DNA from: an uncultured Myxococcales bacterium
Lineage (GTDB): Bacteria > Myxococcota_A > Polyangia > Polyangiales > Polyangiaceae
DNA: 64,000 nt
Direction: 5' to 3'
NCBI GenBank assembly: GCA_937949945.1
Contig: CALFEQ010000007.1
Coordinates: 23,597-87,596 of the forward strand
Shown: piece by piece, positions 33,666 to 42,111 of the stretch
Layout of the letters: each line of letters begins with the position of its first letter
Numbering within the stretch: the stretch's first letter is position 1
Position numbers and translations under genes: made by a program
Notes under the pieces: model-generated
What the model was told of the DNA's origin: nothing
Seen by the model: the letters and a program-made list of their open reading frames with translations, nothing else
The model's database searches: none

Positions 33666-33690
33666 GCGCGCGGACCGCACGGGAGGAGAG

Positions 33691-34383
33691 ATGAGCCAGC
33701 CGTTGGACCCTGATGCCTTCGTCGCGCGCCTCCGAGAGGAGGGCGAGAAGCGCTACCACGACCGTCACGACTTCCACGTCCGGATGCATGCCGGCAAGCT
33801 CTCGAAACGGCAGCTCCAGGCGTGGGTCGAGAACCGCTACTACTACCAGACGCGCATCCCCATCAAAGACGCCATCATTCTGTCGAAGTCGGAGGATCCG
33901 GCGTTCCGTCGCATGTGGCTCCACCGCATCACGGACCACGACGGCAAGCAGGAGGGCGAAGGCGGGCTCGCGCAGTGGCTGCGCCTCGCGAAGGGCGTCG
34001 GCCTCGACGTCGAGGAGGTGAAGAGCCTGAAGCGCGTCCTGCCCGGCGTCCGCTTCGCGTGCGACGCCTACGTGCAGCTCGTCCGCGAGCGCCCGCTCGT
34101 CGAGGCCGTGGCCTCGTCGCTGACCGAGTTCTTCTCGCCGGACATCATGGCCCGGCGGGTCGTCGCATGGGAGCAGCACTACCCGTGGGTCGACCCCGAG
34201 ACGCTCGCGTACTTCCGCGGGCGCGTCACCCGCGCGCGGGAAGACTCGCGCGAGGCGATCGACTTCGTCCTCCAGCACGCGAAGACGCGCGAGCAGCAGG
34301 AGCGGTGCATCGACGCGCTCATCCGGAAGACGGAGATTCTCTGGGCGCTCCTCGACGCGGTGGATAGGGCGTATCCGGAATAG
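33691..34383 (+). CDS. pqqC: PQQ synthase PqqC
   Basis: PqqC is the cofactorless oxidase that carries out the last eight-electron oxidation and ring closure giving PQQ. Family strings are 'MHAGKLSKRQLQAWVENRYY' followed by 'YQTRIPIKDAIILS', 'HRITDHDG', 'FFSPDIMARRV' and 'YPWVDPETLAYF'. The 230 residues match the usual PqqC length, and it is not fused to PqqD as in some bacteria. A good 'ggaggag' ribosome site precedes the ATG. Confidence 0.96.
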   Translation: MSQPLDPDAFVARLREEGEKRYHDRHDFHVRMHAGKLSKRQLQAWVENRYYYQTRIPIKDAIILSKSEDPAFRRMWLHRITDHDGKQEGEGGLAQWLRLAKGVGLDVEEVKSLKRVLPGVRFACDAYVQLVRERPLVEAVASSLTEFFSPDIMARRVVAWEQHYPWVDPETLAYFRGRVTRAREDSREAIDFVLQHAKTREQQERCIDALIRKTEILWALLDAVDRAYPE

Positions 34384-34384
34384 A

Positions 34385-34561
34385 GGCTCCAGGCTCCAGG
34401 CTCCAGGCTCCAGGAAGAGGCTCGCACTTCGGGCTCCACGCTCCAAGGACAGGCGTAGGCTCTAGAGAAAAGGCACCACGGAATGAGTGCGAAGGTCGAC
34501 GAGCGAGTAGAGACGCCGGGGGATGTCCCCCTGGAGCCTTCCGCCCGGAGCCTGGAGCCTT
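34385..34561 (+). repeat. GGCTCCA heptamer array and its inverted copies around pqqD start
   Basis: Four exact tandem GGCTCCA units fill 34385-34414 right after the pqqC stop, with a single unit at 34432. Inverted copies (GGAGCC/CCTGGAGCC) occur inside the pqqD 5' coding part at 34529-34540 and 34548-34561. They could pair over 13 bp or more across the pqqD ribosome site and first codons. Confidence 0.75.
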
Positions 34562-34836
34562 CCCCCTCCTTCGTTCCTCGGCTCGCGAAGAAGGCTCGCC
34601 TCCGCCACGATCGGCACTCGGGCGGCTGGATGATCATCTACCCAGAGCGCGGGCTCACGCTGAACGAGAGCGCCGCGGAGATCGTGAAGCGATGCGACGG
34701 CACGCGGACCGTCGCGCAGATCGCCGCCGAGATCGTCCGCGCGATCGACGGACAAGAGGTCGATCCCGCGCAAGTCGAGCGTGACGTCGTCGAGCTCGTC
34801 GGCGAGCTCGCACGGAAAGGGCTGCTCGAGCGATGA
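34483..34836 (+). CDS. pqqD: PQQ peptide chaperone PqqD with N-terminal extension
   Basis: PqqD binds the PqqA peptide and presents it to PqqE. The core runs from about residue 28: 'FVPRLAKKARLRHDRHSGGW' through 'YPERGLTLNESAAEIVKRCD' and 'TVAQIAAEI'. That is a normal RRE (RiPP recognition element) of about 90 residues. The first 27 residues or so are extra and Pro/Ser-rich, encoded partly by inverted copies of the GGCTCCA repeat, so they may be a recent addition. A later start is possible, but no ATG or GTG lies near the core. It overlaps pqqE by 4 nt (ATGA). Confidence 0.92.
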   Translation: MSAKVDERVETPGDVPLEPSARSLEPSPSFVPRLAKKARLRHDRHSGGWMIIYPERGLTLNESAAEIVKRCDGTRTVAQIAAEIVRAIDGQEVDPAQVERDVVELVGELARKGLLER

Positions 34837-35933
34837 CGGCGCAGGCCGAGATCGGGGCCGCGCCGCGGCCGTACACGCTGATCGCGGAGCTGACGTACCG
34901 CTGTCCGCTCCGCTGCCCGTACTGCTCGAACCCGACGAACCTCGCTGCGCACGACGGGGAGCTCTCGACCGAGGAGTGGAGCCGCGTGCTCGGCGAGGCC
35001 GAGGCGCTCGGCGTCGTGCAGGTCCATTTCACCGGCGGAGAGCCGCTGGCCCGCAAGGACCTCGAGCCCCTGGTGTCGCGCGCGCGAGAGCTCGGGCTCT
35101 ACACGAACCTCGTCACGAGCGGAGTCCCGCTCACGAAGGAGCGGCTCGCGGGCCTCGTCGAGCGTGGGATCGATCACGTCCAGGTGAGCATCCAGTCGGC
35201 GCGGCCGGAGCGCGCCGACGCGATCGCCGGCTACTCCGCGCACCCGCACAAGATAGAGGTGATGCGCTGGGTCACCGAGCTCGGGATCCCGCTCACGATG
35301 AACGTCGTCCTCCATCGCGAGAACCTCGACGAGATCGACGAGCTCGTCGCGCTCGCGGAGGACGTCGGCGCGAGCAGGCTCGAGCTCGCCAACACGCAGT
35401 ACGTCGCGTGGGCCCTGAAGAACCGCGACGCGCTCCTGCCGACGAAGGAGCAGCTCGATCGCGCGGCCGTCACCGCCGCCCGGCACAAGGCGCGGCTCCA
35501 GGGGAAGATGGACGTGCTCTTCGTCAAGCCGGACTACTTCGGCACGACCCCGAAGGCGTGTATGGACGGCTGGGCTCGGCGCTTCGTCCACATCATCCCG
35601 GACGGACGCGTCCTGCCGTGCCACGCGGCGACGAGCATCCCACAGCTCACGTTCGACAGCGTGAAAGAGCGCTCGCTCGCGGACATCTGGACGTCGTCGA
35701 AGGCGCTGCTCGCCTATCGCGGCGAGGCGTGGATGCCCGAGCCGTGCAAGAGCTGCGACCGCCGCAACGTCGACTTCGGCGGCTGCCGCTGCCAGGCGTT
35801 CGCGCTCACGGGCGACGCGAGCGCGACCGATCCGGCGTGCCAGCTCTCGCCGCACCATCGCCTCATCGAGGAGGCACGCCTGCGCGCGGCGCAGCCCGAC
35901 GTGCCGCGGCGCTGGGTCTATCGCGGGCGATGA
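34833..35933 (+). CDS. pqqE: Radical SAM PqqE
   Basis: PqqE forms the carbon-carbon bond between Glu and Tyr of PqqA using a radical SAM iron-sulfur cluster. The cluster motif is 'TYRCPLRCPYCSN' (CX3CX2C). The C-terminal SPASM region has the Cys pattern in 'ACMDGW', 'VLPCHAA', 'PCKSCDRR' and 'GGCRCQAF' for the auxiliary clusters. The 366 residues are typical. It overlaps both pqqD (4 nt) and the MFS gene (4 nt), indicating translational coupling. Confidence 0.96.
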   Translation: MTAQAEIGAAPRPYTLIAELTYRCPLRCPYCSNPTNLAAHDGELSTEEWSRVLGEAEALGVVQVHFTGGEPLARKDLEPLVSRARELGLYTNLVTSGVPLTKERLAGLVERGIDHVQVSIQSARPERADAIAGYSAHPHKIEVMRWVTELGIPLTMNVVLHRENLDEIDELVALAEDVGASRLELANTQYVAWALKNRDALLPTKEQLDRAAVTAARHKARLQGKMDVLFVKPDYFGTTPKACMDGWARRFVHIIPDGRVLPCHAATSIPQLTFDSVKERSLADIWTSSKALLAYRGEAWMPEPCKSCDRRNVDFGGCRCQAFALTGDASATDPACQLSPHHRLIEEARLRAAQPDVPRRWVYRGR

Positions 35934-37258
35934 CGCCTCGACCGCTCGCGATCGCCTCGACGGGAGCCTTCGTCGCCGCCCTCAGCACGAGCCTCGTCGC
36001 GGTCTCGACGCCCGTGATCGCGAAGGACCTGTCGGTCACGCCGGGCGACGCGAGCTGGGTGCTCACGGCCTACCTCCTCTCGGTGAGCTGCCTGCTCGCG
36101 CTCGCCGGCAAGGCGGCCGACGTCCTCGGCCGGCGGCGTGTGTATCTTGCAGGTTTCGTCGTCTTCATCGTCGGGTCGGTCATGTGCGCCGCGTCGCCCG
36201 TCTTCGGCGCGCTCGTCGGCGCGCGCGTGATCCAGGGCGTCGGCGGCGCGATGCTGATGGCGGTCGGACCGGCGATCGTGACGCGGGCGGTCCCACCGGA
36301 ACGGCGCGCGCGCGGCCTCGGCATCCAGCTCGCCGCCACGTACGTCGGGCTGACCTCGGGCCCCGGTCTGGGCGGACTGCTCGCGGCACGCATCGGTTGG
36401 CACGCGGTGTTCGTGGTCGTGGCGGTGGCGGCGGCGATCAGCCTACTGCTCGCCGTCGCGCTCTTGCCGCGCGACGAGGGCGCGCGCTCGAGCGGAGCCT
36501 CGAGCCTGGATCTGCCGGGCGCCGTCCTCTTCTCGATCGGGCTCGCCTCGGTCCTCGTCGCGCTGAAGCGCACGCAGGAGGACGGCTGGACGGGCCGCGC
36601 CGTGCTGCTCGCGGCGCTCGTCGCGCTCGCCGCGCTCGCCGCGTTCGCTCGACGAGAGGCGAGGCATCCATCGCCGCTCTTGCCGCTCGCGCTGTTCCGC
36701 ACGCCGGCGTTCGCGCTCGGCGTGCTCGGCGCGGTTGTCCTCTACACGGACACCTTCGTGCTCGCGTACGTGCTGCCGTTCCAGCTCCAACACGACGCGG
36801 GGCTGACAGCCGCGCAGGCCGGTGCCTTCATGACCGCGCAGCCCGCGACGATGGCCGTCGTCGCGCCGCTGAGCGGCGTCATCGCGGATCGCTGGGGCCC
36901 GCGCGTTCCGAGCACGGTGGGGATGCTCGCGATCGCGACCGCGATGGCGTGCGTGGCGAGCACGGCGAACGCGCCGGGGCTCGGCCTCGTCCTCTCGCTC
37001 GCCCTCGTCGGGCTCGGCGCGGGCCTCTACGTCGCGCCGAACAGCGCGCTCATCATGGGCGCGGCCCCACGCGAACGACAGGCCACGGCCGGTGCGATGG
37101 CCGCGACGGCGCGCAACCTCGGCATGACGCTCGGGATCGCCCTCGCCGCTTCGCTCGATCATGCGGTCGGCCACCGGAGCACGCTCTTCGTGGCGTCGGG
37201 GATCGCCGTCGTCGGGGCCGTGCTCGGGCTCGTTCGGCCTTCTCTGCCGGCTCGATGA
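35930..37258 (+). CDS. MFS transporter coupled to pqqE
   Basis: A 442-residue major facilitator protein of the DHA2-like drug exporter type. The motif A loop reads 'GKAADVLGRRRVYLAGFVVF', and 'GARVIQGVGGAMLMAVGPAI' and 'GPGLGGLLAARIGW' (motif C-like) follow. I count about 13-14 membrane segments. Its ATG overlaps the pqqE stop (ATGA), so it is translated with the PQQ enzymes. Export of PQQ or of a related product is inferred from that coupling; the sequence alone does not show substrate. Confidence 0.9.
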   Translation: MTPRPLAIASTGAFVAALSTSLVAVSTPVIAKDLSVTPGDASWVLTAYLLSVSCLLALAGKAADVLGRRRVYLAGFVVFIVGSVMCAASPVFGALVGARVIQGVGGAMLMAVGPAIVTRAVPPERRARGLGIQLAATYVGLTSGPGLGGLLAARIGWHAVFVVVAVAAAISLLLAVALLPRDEGARSSGASSLDLPGAVLFSIGLASVLVALKRTQEDGWTGRAVLLAALVALAALAAFARREARHPSPLLPLALFRTPAFALGVLGAVVLYTDTFVLAYVLPFQLQHDAGLTAAQAGAFMTAQPATMAVVAPLSGVIADRWGPRVPSTVGMLAIATAMACVASTANAPGLGLVLSLALVGLGAGLYVAPNSALIMGAAPRERQATAGAMAATARNLGMTLGIALAASLDHAVGHRSTLFVASGIAVVGAVLGLVRPSLPAR

Positions 37259-37327
37259 GCGCGCGACGCGGCCGTCGAAATTTCAGGGCCGAGCTGCTAC
37301 CGTGCGTTACCGCTCTGGAGCACGCCG

Positions 37328-37708
37328 ATGACCGACGTCGCCCGCATCTCCCCCTCCGAAGCACACGCGAAGATGAAGGACGAAGGCTTCGTGTACGTCG
37401 ACGTCCGCACGCCCGAAGAGTTCTTCGAAGGCCGGCCGGCGGGCGCCGTGAACGTCCCGCTCGACGACGGCTTCGTCGCGGCGATGGAGAAGGCGTTCCC
37501 CAAGGACGCGCGCATCATCCTCGGCTGCCGCGCAGGCAACCGGAGCCTCCGCGCCGCACGCGCGCTCATCGAAGCGGGCTTCTCGAACGTGCTCGAGCAG
37601 CGCGCCGGCTTCGACGGCGCGCGCGGGCCCTTCGGGGAGATCACGGAGCCCGGCTGGTCCCGCGCCGGGCTACCGGTCGAGGCCGGCGCCCCGGCCGAGC
37701 GCGCCTGA
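37328..37708 (+). CDS. Rhodanese-like sulfurtransferase
   Basis: A 126-residue single-domain rhodanese. It opens 'ISPSEAHAKMKDEGFVYVDV', has 'RTPEEFFEGRPAGAVNVPL', and the active Cys67 is in 'GCRAGNRS'. Such proteins carry sulfur as a persulfide. It follows the MFS gene by 69 nt and may be the last gene of the PQQ unit or have its own promoter. No link to PQQ is known to me. Confidence 0.9.
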   Translation: MTDVARISPSEAHAKMKDEGFVYVDVRTPEEFFEGRPAGAVNVPLDDGFVAAMEKAFPKDARIILGCRAGNRSLRAARALIEAGFSNVLEQRAGFDGARGPFGEITEPGWSRAGLPVEAGAPAERA

Positions 37709-38040
37709 CGCGGCCCTGCGGGCCCCCCCCGAACGGTCTCTGCTCACCGCCACGACGAGCGACTGACACGCCGCTCCGCACCTCGACACATTTCTGGGGT
37801 GTGTCGAGGCGAGCGTCGCGCCAGTCGCTCGGGCTCACCGCGCGCGTGTCGCTTCCCGCATGCAGGAACGGGCGACCGTCGCGCCAGTCGTTCGATGATC
37901 CGCGAGGCCCTCGCCGTGCAGACCTGACGGCAGGAGCGACTGCACTGGTGGGCCGTCAGACCCAGCAGCACCCGCACCGACTCGCCAGCCTCGAGATGAC
38001 GGCGAAGCGAAGCCCTCTGCTCGCTGGGAACATCACGCCG
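37709..38040. other. Structured intergenic region with a repeat family
   Basis: 332 nt between convergent genes. A perfect 10-bp stem, CCTCGACACA (37781-37790) with TGTGTCGAGG (37800-37809), has a 9-nt loop. A 14-nt direct repeat, CGTCGCGCCAGTCG, occurs at 37814 and 37877. GAGCGACTG at 37757 and 37934 is the inverse of part of it. A further 8-bp stem CTGACGGC/GCCGTCAG spans 37924-37959. No open frame looks coding. It may be a structured RNA, a terminator cluster or the remnant of a small repeat element. Confidence 0.5.
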
Positions 38041-39276
38041 CTAGGCGAGATCCTTCAAGAGCACGTCGGGGTCGGCGAGCTTCGCGCGATCGACGATGCG
38101 CCCGCTCGCGACGAGCGCCTTGCCCTGCACGTAGTCCTTCGTCTTGTTCACGCAGTCGAGGGCGACGACCTTGCCGCCCCTGAGGTACACGACCGAGAAG
38201 CTGCGCATGTCGGGATCGCCGCGGACGACGACGTCGTCGTGATCGATCGAGAGGCCGACGGTCTGCAGACGCAGGTCGTACTGATTCGACCAGAACCAAG
38301 GGACGGCGTCGTACCGCTCCTCGGGGCCGAGCGTGCCGGCGATCGACTTCGCGGCGATCGTCGCCTGGTCGGTCGCGTTCTGGATCGACTCGAGTCGCAC
38401 GACGCGACCGGCCCCATGCACGTTGGCGTGCGCGGCGCAGTCCCCGACCGCCCAGACGTCGGGCAGGGTCGTCTTGCAGTGGAGGTCGACGGTGACGCCG
38501 TCGCCGCCTTCGGCGCCGGCCGCGAGGAGCGGCTCCACCGCCGGGACGATGCCGATGCCGACGACGACGAGATCGGCGGGCAGGACCTCGCCGCTCGCGA
38601 GCCGGACGCCCGAGACGCGCCCGTCCTTGCCCTCGATGCACGAGACCTCGACACCGAGCCGCAAGTCGACGCCGTGCGCGCGATGCTCGCGCTCGAAGAA
38701 CCGCGACAGCGCCTCTCCGGCGACGCGCGAGAGCACGCGGCTCTGGGCCTCGAGGACGGTGACGCGCTTGTCCTTCTTCCGAAGCACCGCGGCCGCCTCG
38801 AGCCCGATGTACCCCGCGCCGACCACGACGATTTCGCGCGCCGACTCGAGCTCGGCGCGCATGCGATCGACGTCGGCGCGCTCACGCACCGTGTGCACGC
38901 CGGCGAGATCGTGCCCATCACACCCGAGCCTTCGCGGGCGGCCGCCCGTCGCCCAGACGAGCTTGCCGTAGCCGATCGTCGCGCCGTCCTCCGTCCGGAC
39001 TTCGTGCCGCGTCGCATCGACCTCGACGACGCGTCGCCCGAGGCGGATCTCGACGCCGCGCTCGGCCCAGAACGTGGCGGGGCGGAGCAGCATCTTCTCG
39101 AAAGCTTTCTCGCCGGCGAGGTACTCCTTCGAGAGCGCGGGCCGCTCGTACGGGAGCTCCGGCTCGGCGCCCAGCACGAGGATGGATCCGGCGTGCTTCT
39201 GCTGCCGGAGCGCGATCGCCGCCTGCGCTCCGCCCTGCCCCGCCCCGACGATCAACACGTCTGCTCGCTCGGTCAT
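38041..39276 (-). CDS. FAD/NAD(P)H-dependent ferredoxin-reductase-type oxidoreductase
   Basis: A 411-residue flavoprotein of the putidaredoxin/rhodocoxin reductase type. FAD is bound by 'VLIVGAGQGGAQAAIALRQQ', NAD(P) by 'IVVVGAGYIGLEAAAVLRKK', and 'LPDVWAVGDCAAH' near residue 280 contacts FAD. The C-terminal part matches the reductase dimer domain ('FWSNQYDLRLQTVG'). Family members pass electrons from NADH to a ferredoxin, which serves P450s or oxygenases. The P450 5.5 kb away is a plausible partner, inferred. ATG 39276 is preferred over a GTG at 39291. Confidence 0.92.
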   Translation of the reverse strand: MTERADVLIVGAGQGGAQAAIALRQQKHAGSILVLGAEPELPYERPALSKEYLAGEKAFEKMLLRPATFWAERGVEIRLGRRVVEVDATRHEVRTEDGATIGYGKLVWATGGRPRRLGCDGHDLAGVHTVRERADVDRMRAELESAREIVVVGAGYIGLEAAAVLRKKDKRVTVLEAQSRVLSRVAGEALSRFFEREHRAHGVDLRLGVEVSCIEGKDGRVSGVRLASGEVLPADLVVVGIGIVPAVEPLLAAGAEGGDGVTVDLHCKTTLPDVWAVGDCAAHANVHGAGRVVRLESIQNATDQATIAAKSIAGTLGPEERYDAVPWFWSNQYDLRLQTVGLSIDHDDVVVRGDPDMRSFSVVYLRGGKVVALDCVNKTKDYVQGKALVASGRIVDRAKLADPDVLLKDLA

Positions 39277-39345
39277 GCTCGGCCGCGACACTAGGTCGGG
39301 AGGCCGACGCCGACAAGGAAGACCCGCCGCGGCGCTCGCGGCCCT

Positions 39346-40539
39346 TCAGCGCGGCGCGCCTGGCGCAGGCGCGCCCGCCTCGACGAGCGTGCCCTCCGGC
39401 ACGGTCTCGTCGTTCGCCTGGCTCTCCCGCCACGCGATGAAGCCGATGAGCAGCACCATCAGCGACACGCCGACGACGATGCCCGTGAGCAGCGCCGTCT
39501 TCGCATTCATGCCGCCGGTCGGCAGATCGTCGAGATCGGAGATCGACTCCGGGTCCGCGGGCTTCAGCGCGTACTGGATCCGATCCTCCGACGCGGTCGC
39601 GACGCGCACGGGGCCGAGGCCGCACACCTTGAGGAGCTGCTCGGCGAGCTCTTCGGCGCTCTGGAAGCGCTTCGTCGGATCGCGATGGCATGCGCGCAAG
39701 AACCACGCGTCGAGCCCCTCGGGGACGTCGGAGACGAACTGGCTCGGGAGCGGCATCGGCTCGACGCAGACCTTGAGCACGATGTCTCCGAGGACGTCGC
39801 CCTCGAACGGGATGCGCGCCGTGAACGCCGCGAACGCGCACGCGCCGAGCGACCAGATGTCCGTGAGCGCGTTCGGGTTGCCGCCGACCGTGAGCTGCTC
39901 CGGGCTCATGAAGTTCGGCGTGCCGATGACGGAGCCCTCCTGCGTCGGTCCCTTCAGGCCTCCTCCGCCGTTCGGATCGACGTCGAGCATCTTCGCGATG
40001 CCGAAGTCGACGAGCTTCACGACGTAGCCGAGGTCGGCCGTGTCGCCCTCGACGTTCGTGGCGAGGAAGATGTTGTCCGGCTTGAGGTCGCGGTGGACGA
40101 TCGAGGCGGCGTGGGCCTTCGAGAGCGCCTTGGCGGCCTGCGCGATGATCTGCGCGGCCTCCCTCGGCGGCAGCGGGCCGCGACGGATGAGGGCCTCGGA
40201 GAGCGATTCGCCCTCGAGGTACTCCATCACGATGTACGGCAACCCTTTGTCGGTGACGCCGTAGTCGTAGACCTTCACCGCGTGCTTCGAGTCGACGCTC
40301 GCCGCCGCGCGCGCCTCGATCTCGAAGCGCCGGCGCGCGTCGGCGCGCTCGGCGAACTGCGGGCGGATGAACTTGATCGCCACGCGCGTGCCGAGCTGCT
40401 CGTGCTTCCCGAGCCACACGGTCCCCATGCCGCCCGACCCGATGAGAGGCCCGACGCGATACTTGCCGCCGACGACCTGCCCCTCGAAGCTCTCGTCGGG
40501 CACGCGTGTCTCGCTCCCTGCGGTCCCTGGCGTCGGCAT
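39346..40539 (-). CDS. Ser/Thr protein kinase with C-terminal membrane helix
   Basis: 397 residues. The kinase domain covers about 26-290: 'YRVGPLIGSGGMGTVWLGKH', Lys in 'VAIKFIRP', 'IVHRDLKPDNIFLA' and 'VDFGIAKML', all catalytic residues present. It is an RD kinase of the Pkn/PASTA-less bacterial type. A proline/Asp linker leads to one transmembrane helix ('ALLTGIVVGVSLMVLLIGFI') and a short outside tail of about 24 residues. So it may sense through the membrane. It is divergent from the HAD phosphatase gene; no partner phosphatase is adjacent. Confidence 0.92.
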   Translation of the reverse strand: MPTPGTAGSETRVPDESFEGQVVGGKYRVGPLIGSGGMGTVWLGKHEQLGTRVAIKFIRPQFAERADARRRFEIEARAAASVDSKHAVKVYDYGVTDKGLPYIVMEYLEGESLSEALIRRGPLPPREAAQIIAQAAKALSKAHAASIVHRDLKPDNIFLATNVEGDTADLGYVVKLVDFGIAKMLDVDPNGGGGLKGPTQEGSVIGTPNFMSPEQLTVGGNPNALTDIWSLGACAFAAFTARIPFEGDVLGDIVLKVCVEPMPLPSQFVSDVPEGLDAWFLRACHRDPTKRFQSAEELAEQLLKVCGLGPVRVATASEDRIQYALKPADPESISDLDDLPTGGMNAKTALLTGIVVGVSLMVLLIGFIAWRESQANDETVPEGTLVEAGAPAPGAPR

Positions 40540-40765
40540 GTCGGTCCAAGACTAACCCAAGTGCCCGGGCCCGCGCTTGCCGCAAGCCAACCTGCTTTCA
40601 GGCTGGGCGATTCGCAGATTCGTCGATTTACACGATAACACAATACGCATCGGGATTGTCGACCCTGGGACCTCGCCCGTCCGGCATGTGCGCCGATGTA
40701 CGCCGCAAGCACGGCCCGATTCGACGCCGACTTGCGACCGCGACCGATGCGTGTAGTGAGGAGGC

Positions 40766-41428
40766 GTGCTCCGCGCGGTGATCTTCGACATGGATGGGCT
40801 CTTGGTGGACTCGGAGCCGCTATGGGTCCGCGCGGAGATCGAGGTCTTCGGTGCCGCCGGCGTCACGCTCGCCGAGGAGGACTGCGCGCGCACGAAGGGC
40901 CTGCGCGTCGACGACGTCGTCGCGTATTGGCACGCGCGGCGCGGATTCCGAGGCATGACGTGCGCGGACGTGGAGGCGCGGCTCGTCGCGCGCGTCGTCG
41001 AGCTCGTGTCGAGCGAGGGACGCGCGCTGCCCGGAATCGACGTCGCCCTGGCCGCCGCGAAAGAACGAGGGAGGCGCGTGGCCCTCGCATCTTCCTCGCC
41101 CATGCCGATCATCGAGGCCGCGCTCGGGCGGCTCGGGCTGAAGGGCGCGTTCGACGTCGTCCATTCCGCGCAGCACGAGCCGTACGGCAAGCCGCACCCG
41201 AGCGTCTTCCTCCGGACGGCGGAGCGCCTCTCGGTCTCTCCGATCGAGTGCGTCGTCATCGAGGACTCGCTCACCGGCGTCATCGCGGCGAAGGCGGCGC
41301 GCATGGGGTGTGTCGCCGTTCCTTTCGATCACCCGCACCACGAGCCGCGGTTCGTCCTGGCCGACGCGGTCGTCGGCTCGCTGGCCGAGGTCACCCCGAC
41401 GTTGCTCGAGACGGTCGCCGCCGGATGA
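40766..41428 (+). CDS. HAD-IA phosphatase (hexitol/beta-phosphoglucomutase-like)
   Basis: 220 residues. HAD motif I 'VIFDMDGLLVDSEP' has both nucleophile and acid-base Asp, motif II is in 'VALASSS', motif III/IV 'KPHPSVFLRTAERL' and 'CVVIEDSLTGVIAA'. The cap is the small helical type of HxpB and pgmB. It should dephosphorylate a sugar phosphate; the exact one is not readable. The start is GTG 40766 with 'gtgaggagg' directly before it. The convergent gene ends 6 nt downstream. Confidence 0.9.
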   Translation: MLRAVIFDMDGLLVDSEPLWVRAEIEVFGAAGVTLAEEDCARTKGLRVDDVVAYWHARRGFRGMTCADVEARLVARVVELVSSEGRALPGIDVALAAAKERGRRVALASSSPMPIIEAALGRLGLKGAFDVVHSAQHEPYGKPHPSVFLRTAERLSVSPIECVVIEDSLTGVIAAKAARMGCVAVPFDHPHHEPRFVLADAVVGSLAEVTPTLLETVAAG

Positions 41429-41434
41429 TCGCGA

Positions 41435-41986
41435 TCAGCGATCGCTCCGGTCGAACGTGAGCAGGTGCTGATCGACCGCGCGATCGAGGATGCGGAGCGT
41501 GTCGAGCTCGGGGAGCCCGGCGACCTCGACGATCGTCTCGAGCGGCAGGATGCCGTCGATGAAGCCGAGGACGTAGGCCGTCTTCGGATCCTCGATGACC
41601 GGTCCGAGCTCCGTGAGCTTCTTCTTGAGCGCAGGCACGCGGGACATCGGCGCGAGACGCGCGCGGAGGAACGCGAGCTGCTCCTCTGGCGTCAGCGCGT
41701 CGACCTCCGAGTACTCGACACCGATCTGGACGTCCGGCACGGACGCGCGCCCCGGCGGGTTCGAGTCCATGAGCACCGACGCGATCCGCGCTTCCTCCGT
41801 GGCGACCTCGTCGGTGACCGTGGGCAGCCGCTCGCGACCGACCATCTCCTCGGCGTAAGCCTCGACGTCGAACGCCGGTCGGATCGTCTCGCGCGAGACC
41901 TCGTCCGATTCGACTTCATCGAGCGCTTTCGGATCGTCCGGATCCCCCGCCTCGAGCCGCTTGGCATTCGACGACGTGCCGCCCAT
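41435..41986 (-). CDS. Unknown protein with PATAN-like C-terminal helix pair
   Basis: ATG 41986 begins a 183-residue acidic protein. The first 120 residues have low complexity and no recognised domain. The last 80 or so, including 'YVLGFIDGILPLETIVEVAG' and 'LPELDTLRILDRAVDQHLL', resemble the helix pairs of myxobacterial DUF4388/PATAN-type regulators (pattern 'DG..tL.ei...sGLp...vLr.L..L...glL'). It has no DUF4388 part here. Function unknown; it may be a regulatory or protein-binding module. Confidence 0.6.
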   Translation of the reverse strand: MGGTSSNAKRLEAGDPDDPKALDEVESDEVSRETIRPAFDVEAYAEEMVGRERLPTVTDEVATEEARIASVLMDSNPPGRASVPDVQIGVEYSEVDALTPEEQLAFLRARLAPMSRVPALKKKLTELGPVIEDPKTAYVLGFIDGILPLETIVEVAGLPELDTLRILDRAVDQHLLTFDRSDR

Positions 41987-42111
41987 TGGATCAGATCCTA
42001 CACCAGCTCTCGGGGGCTCGTCGTGCCTCGTCGGAGGTCGATCGGCCCCCGCGATTTTTTGGTCGGCCAGCTTTCTCTGGCACGAACCTTTTTCGCCCTC
42101 ACTGTTCGCTT

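Noticed and set aside
42077..42093. Sigma-54-like TGGCAC with 5-nt spacing to TTTTT
   Set aside because: The -24 element is good but the -12 element lacks GC, and the nearest rightward gene is 600 nt away, across an antisense gene.
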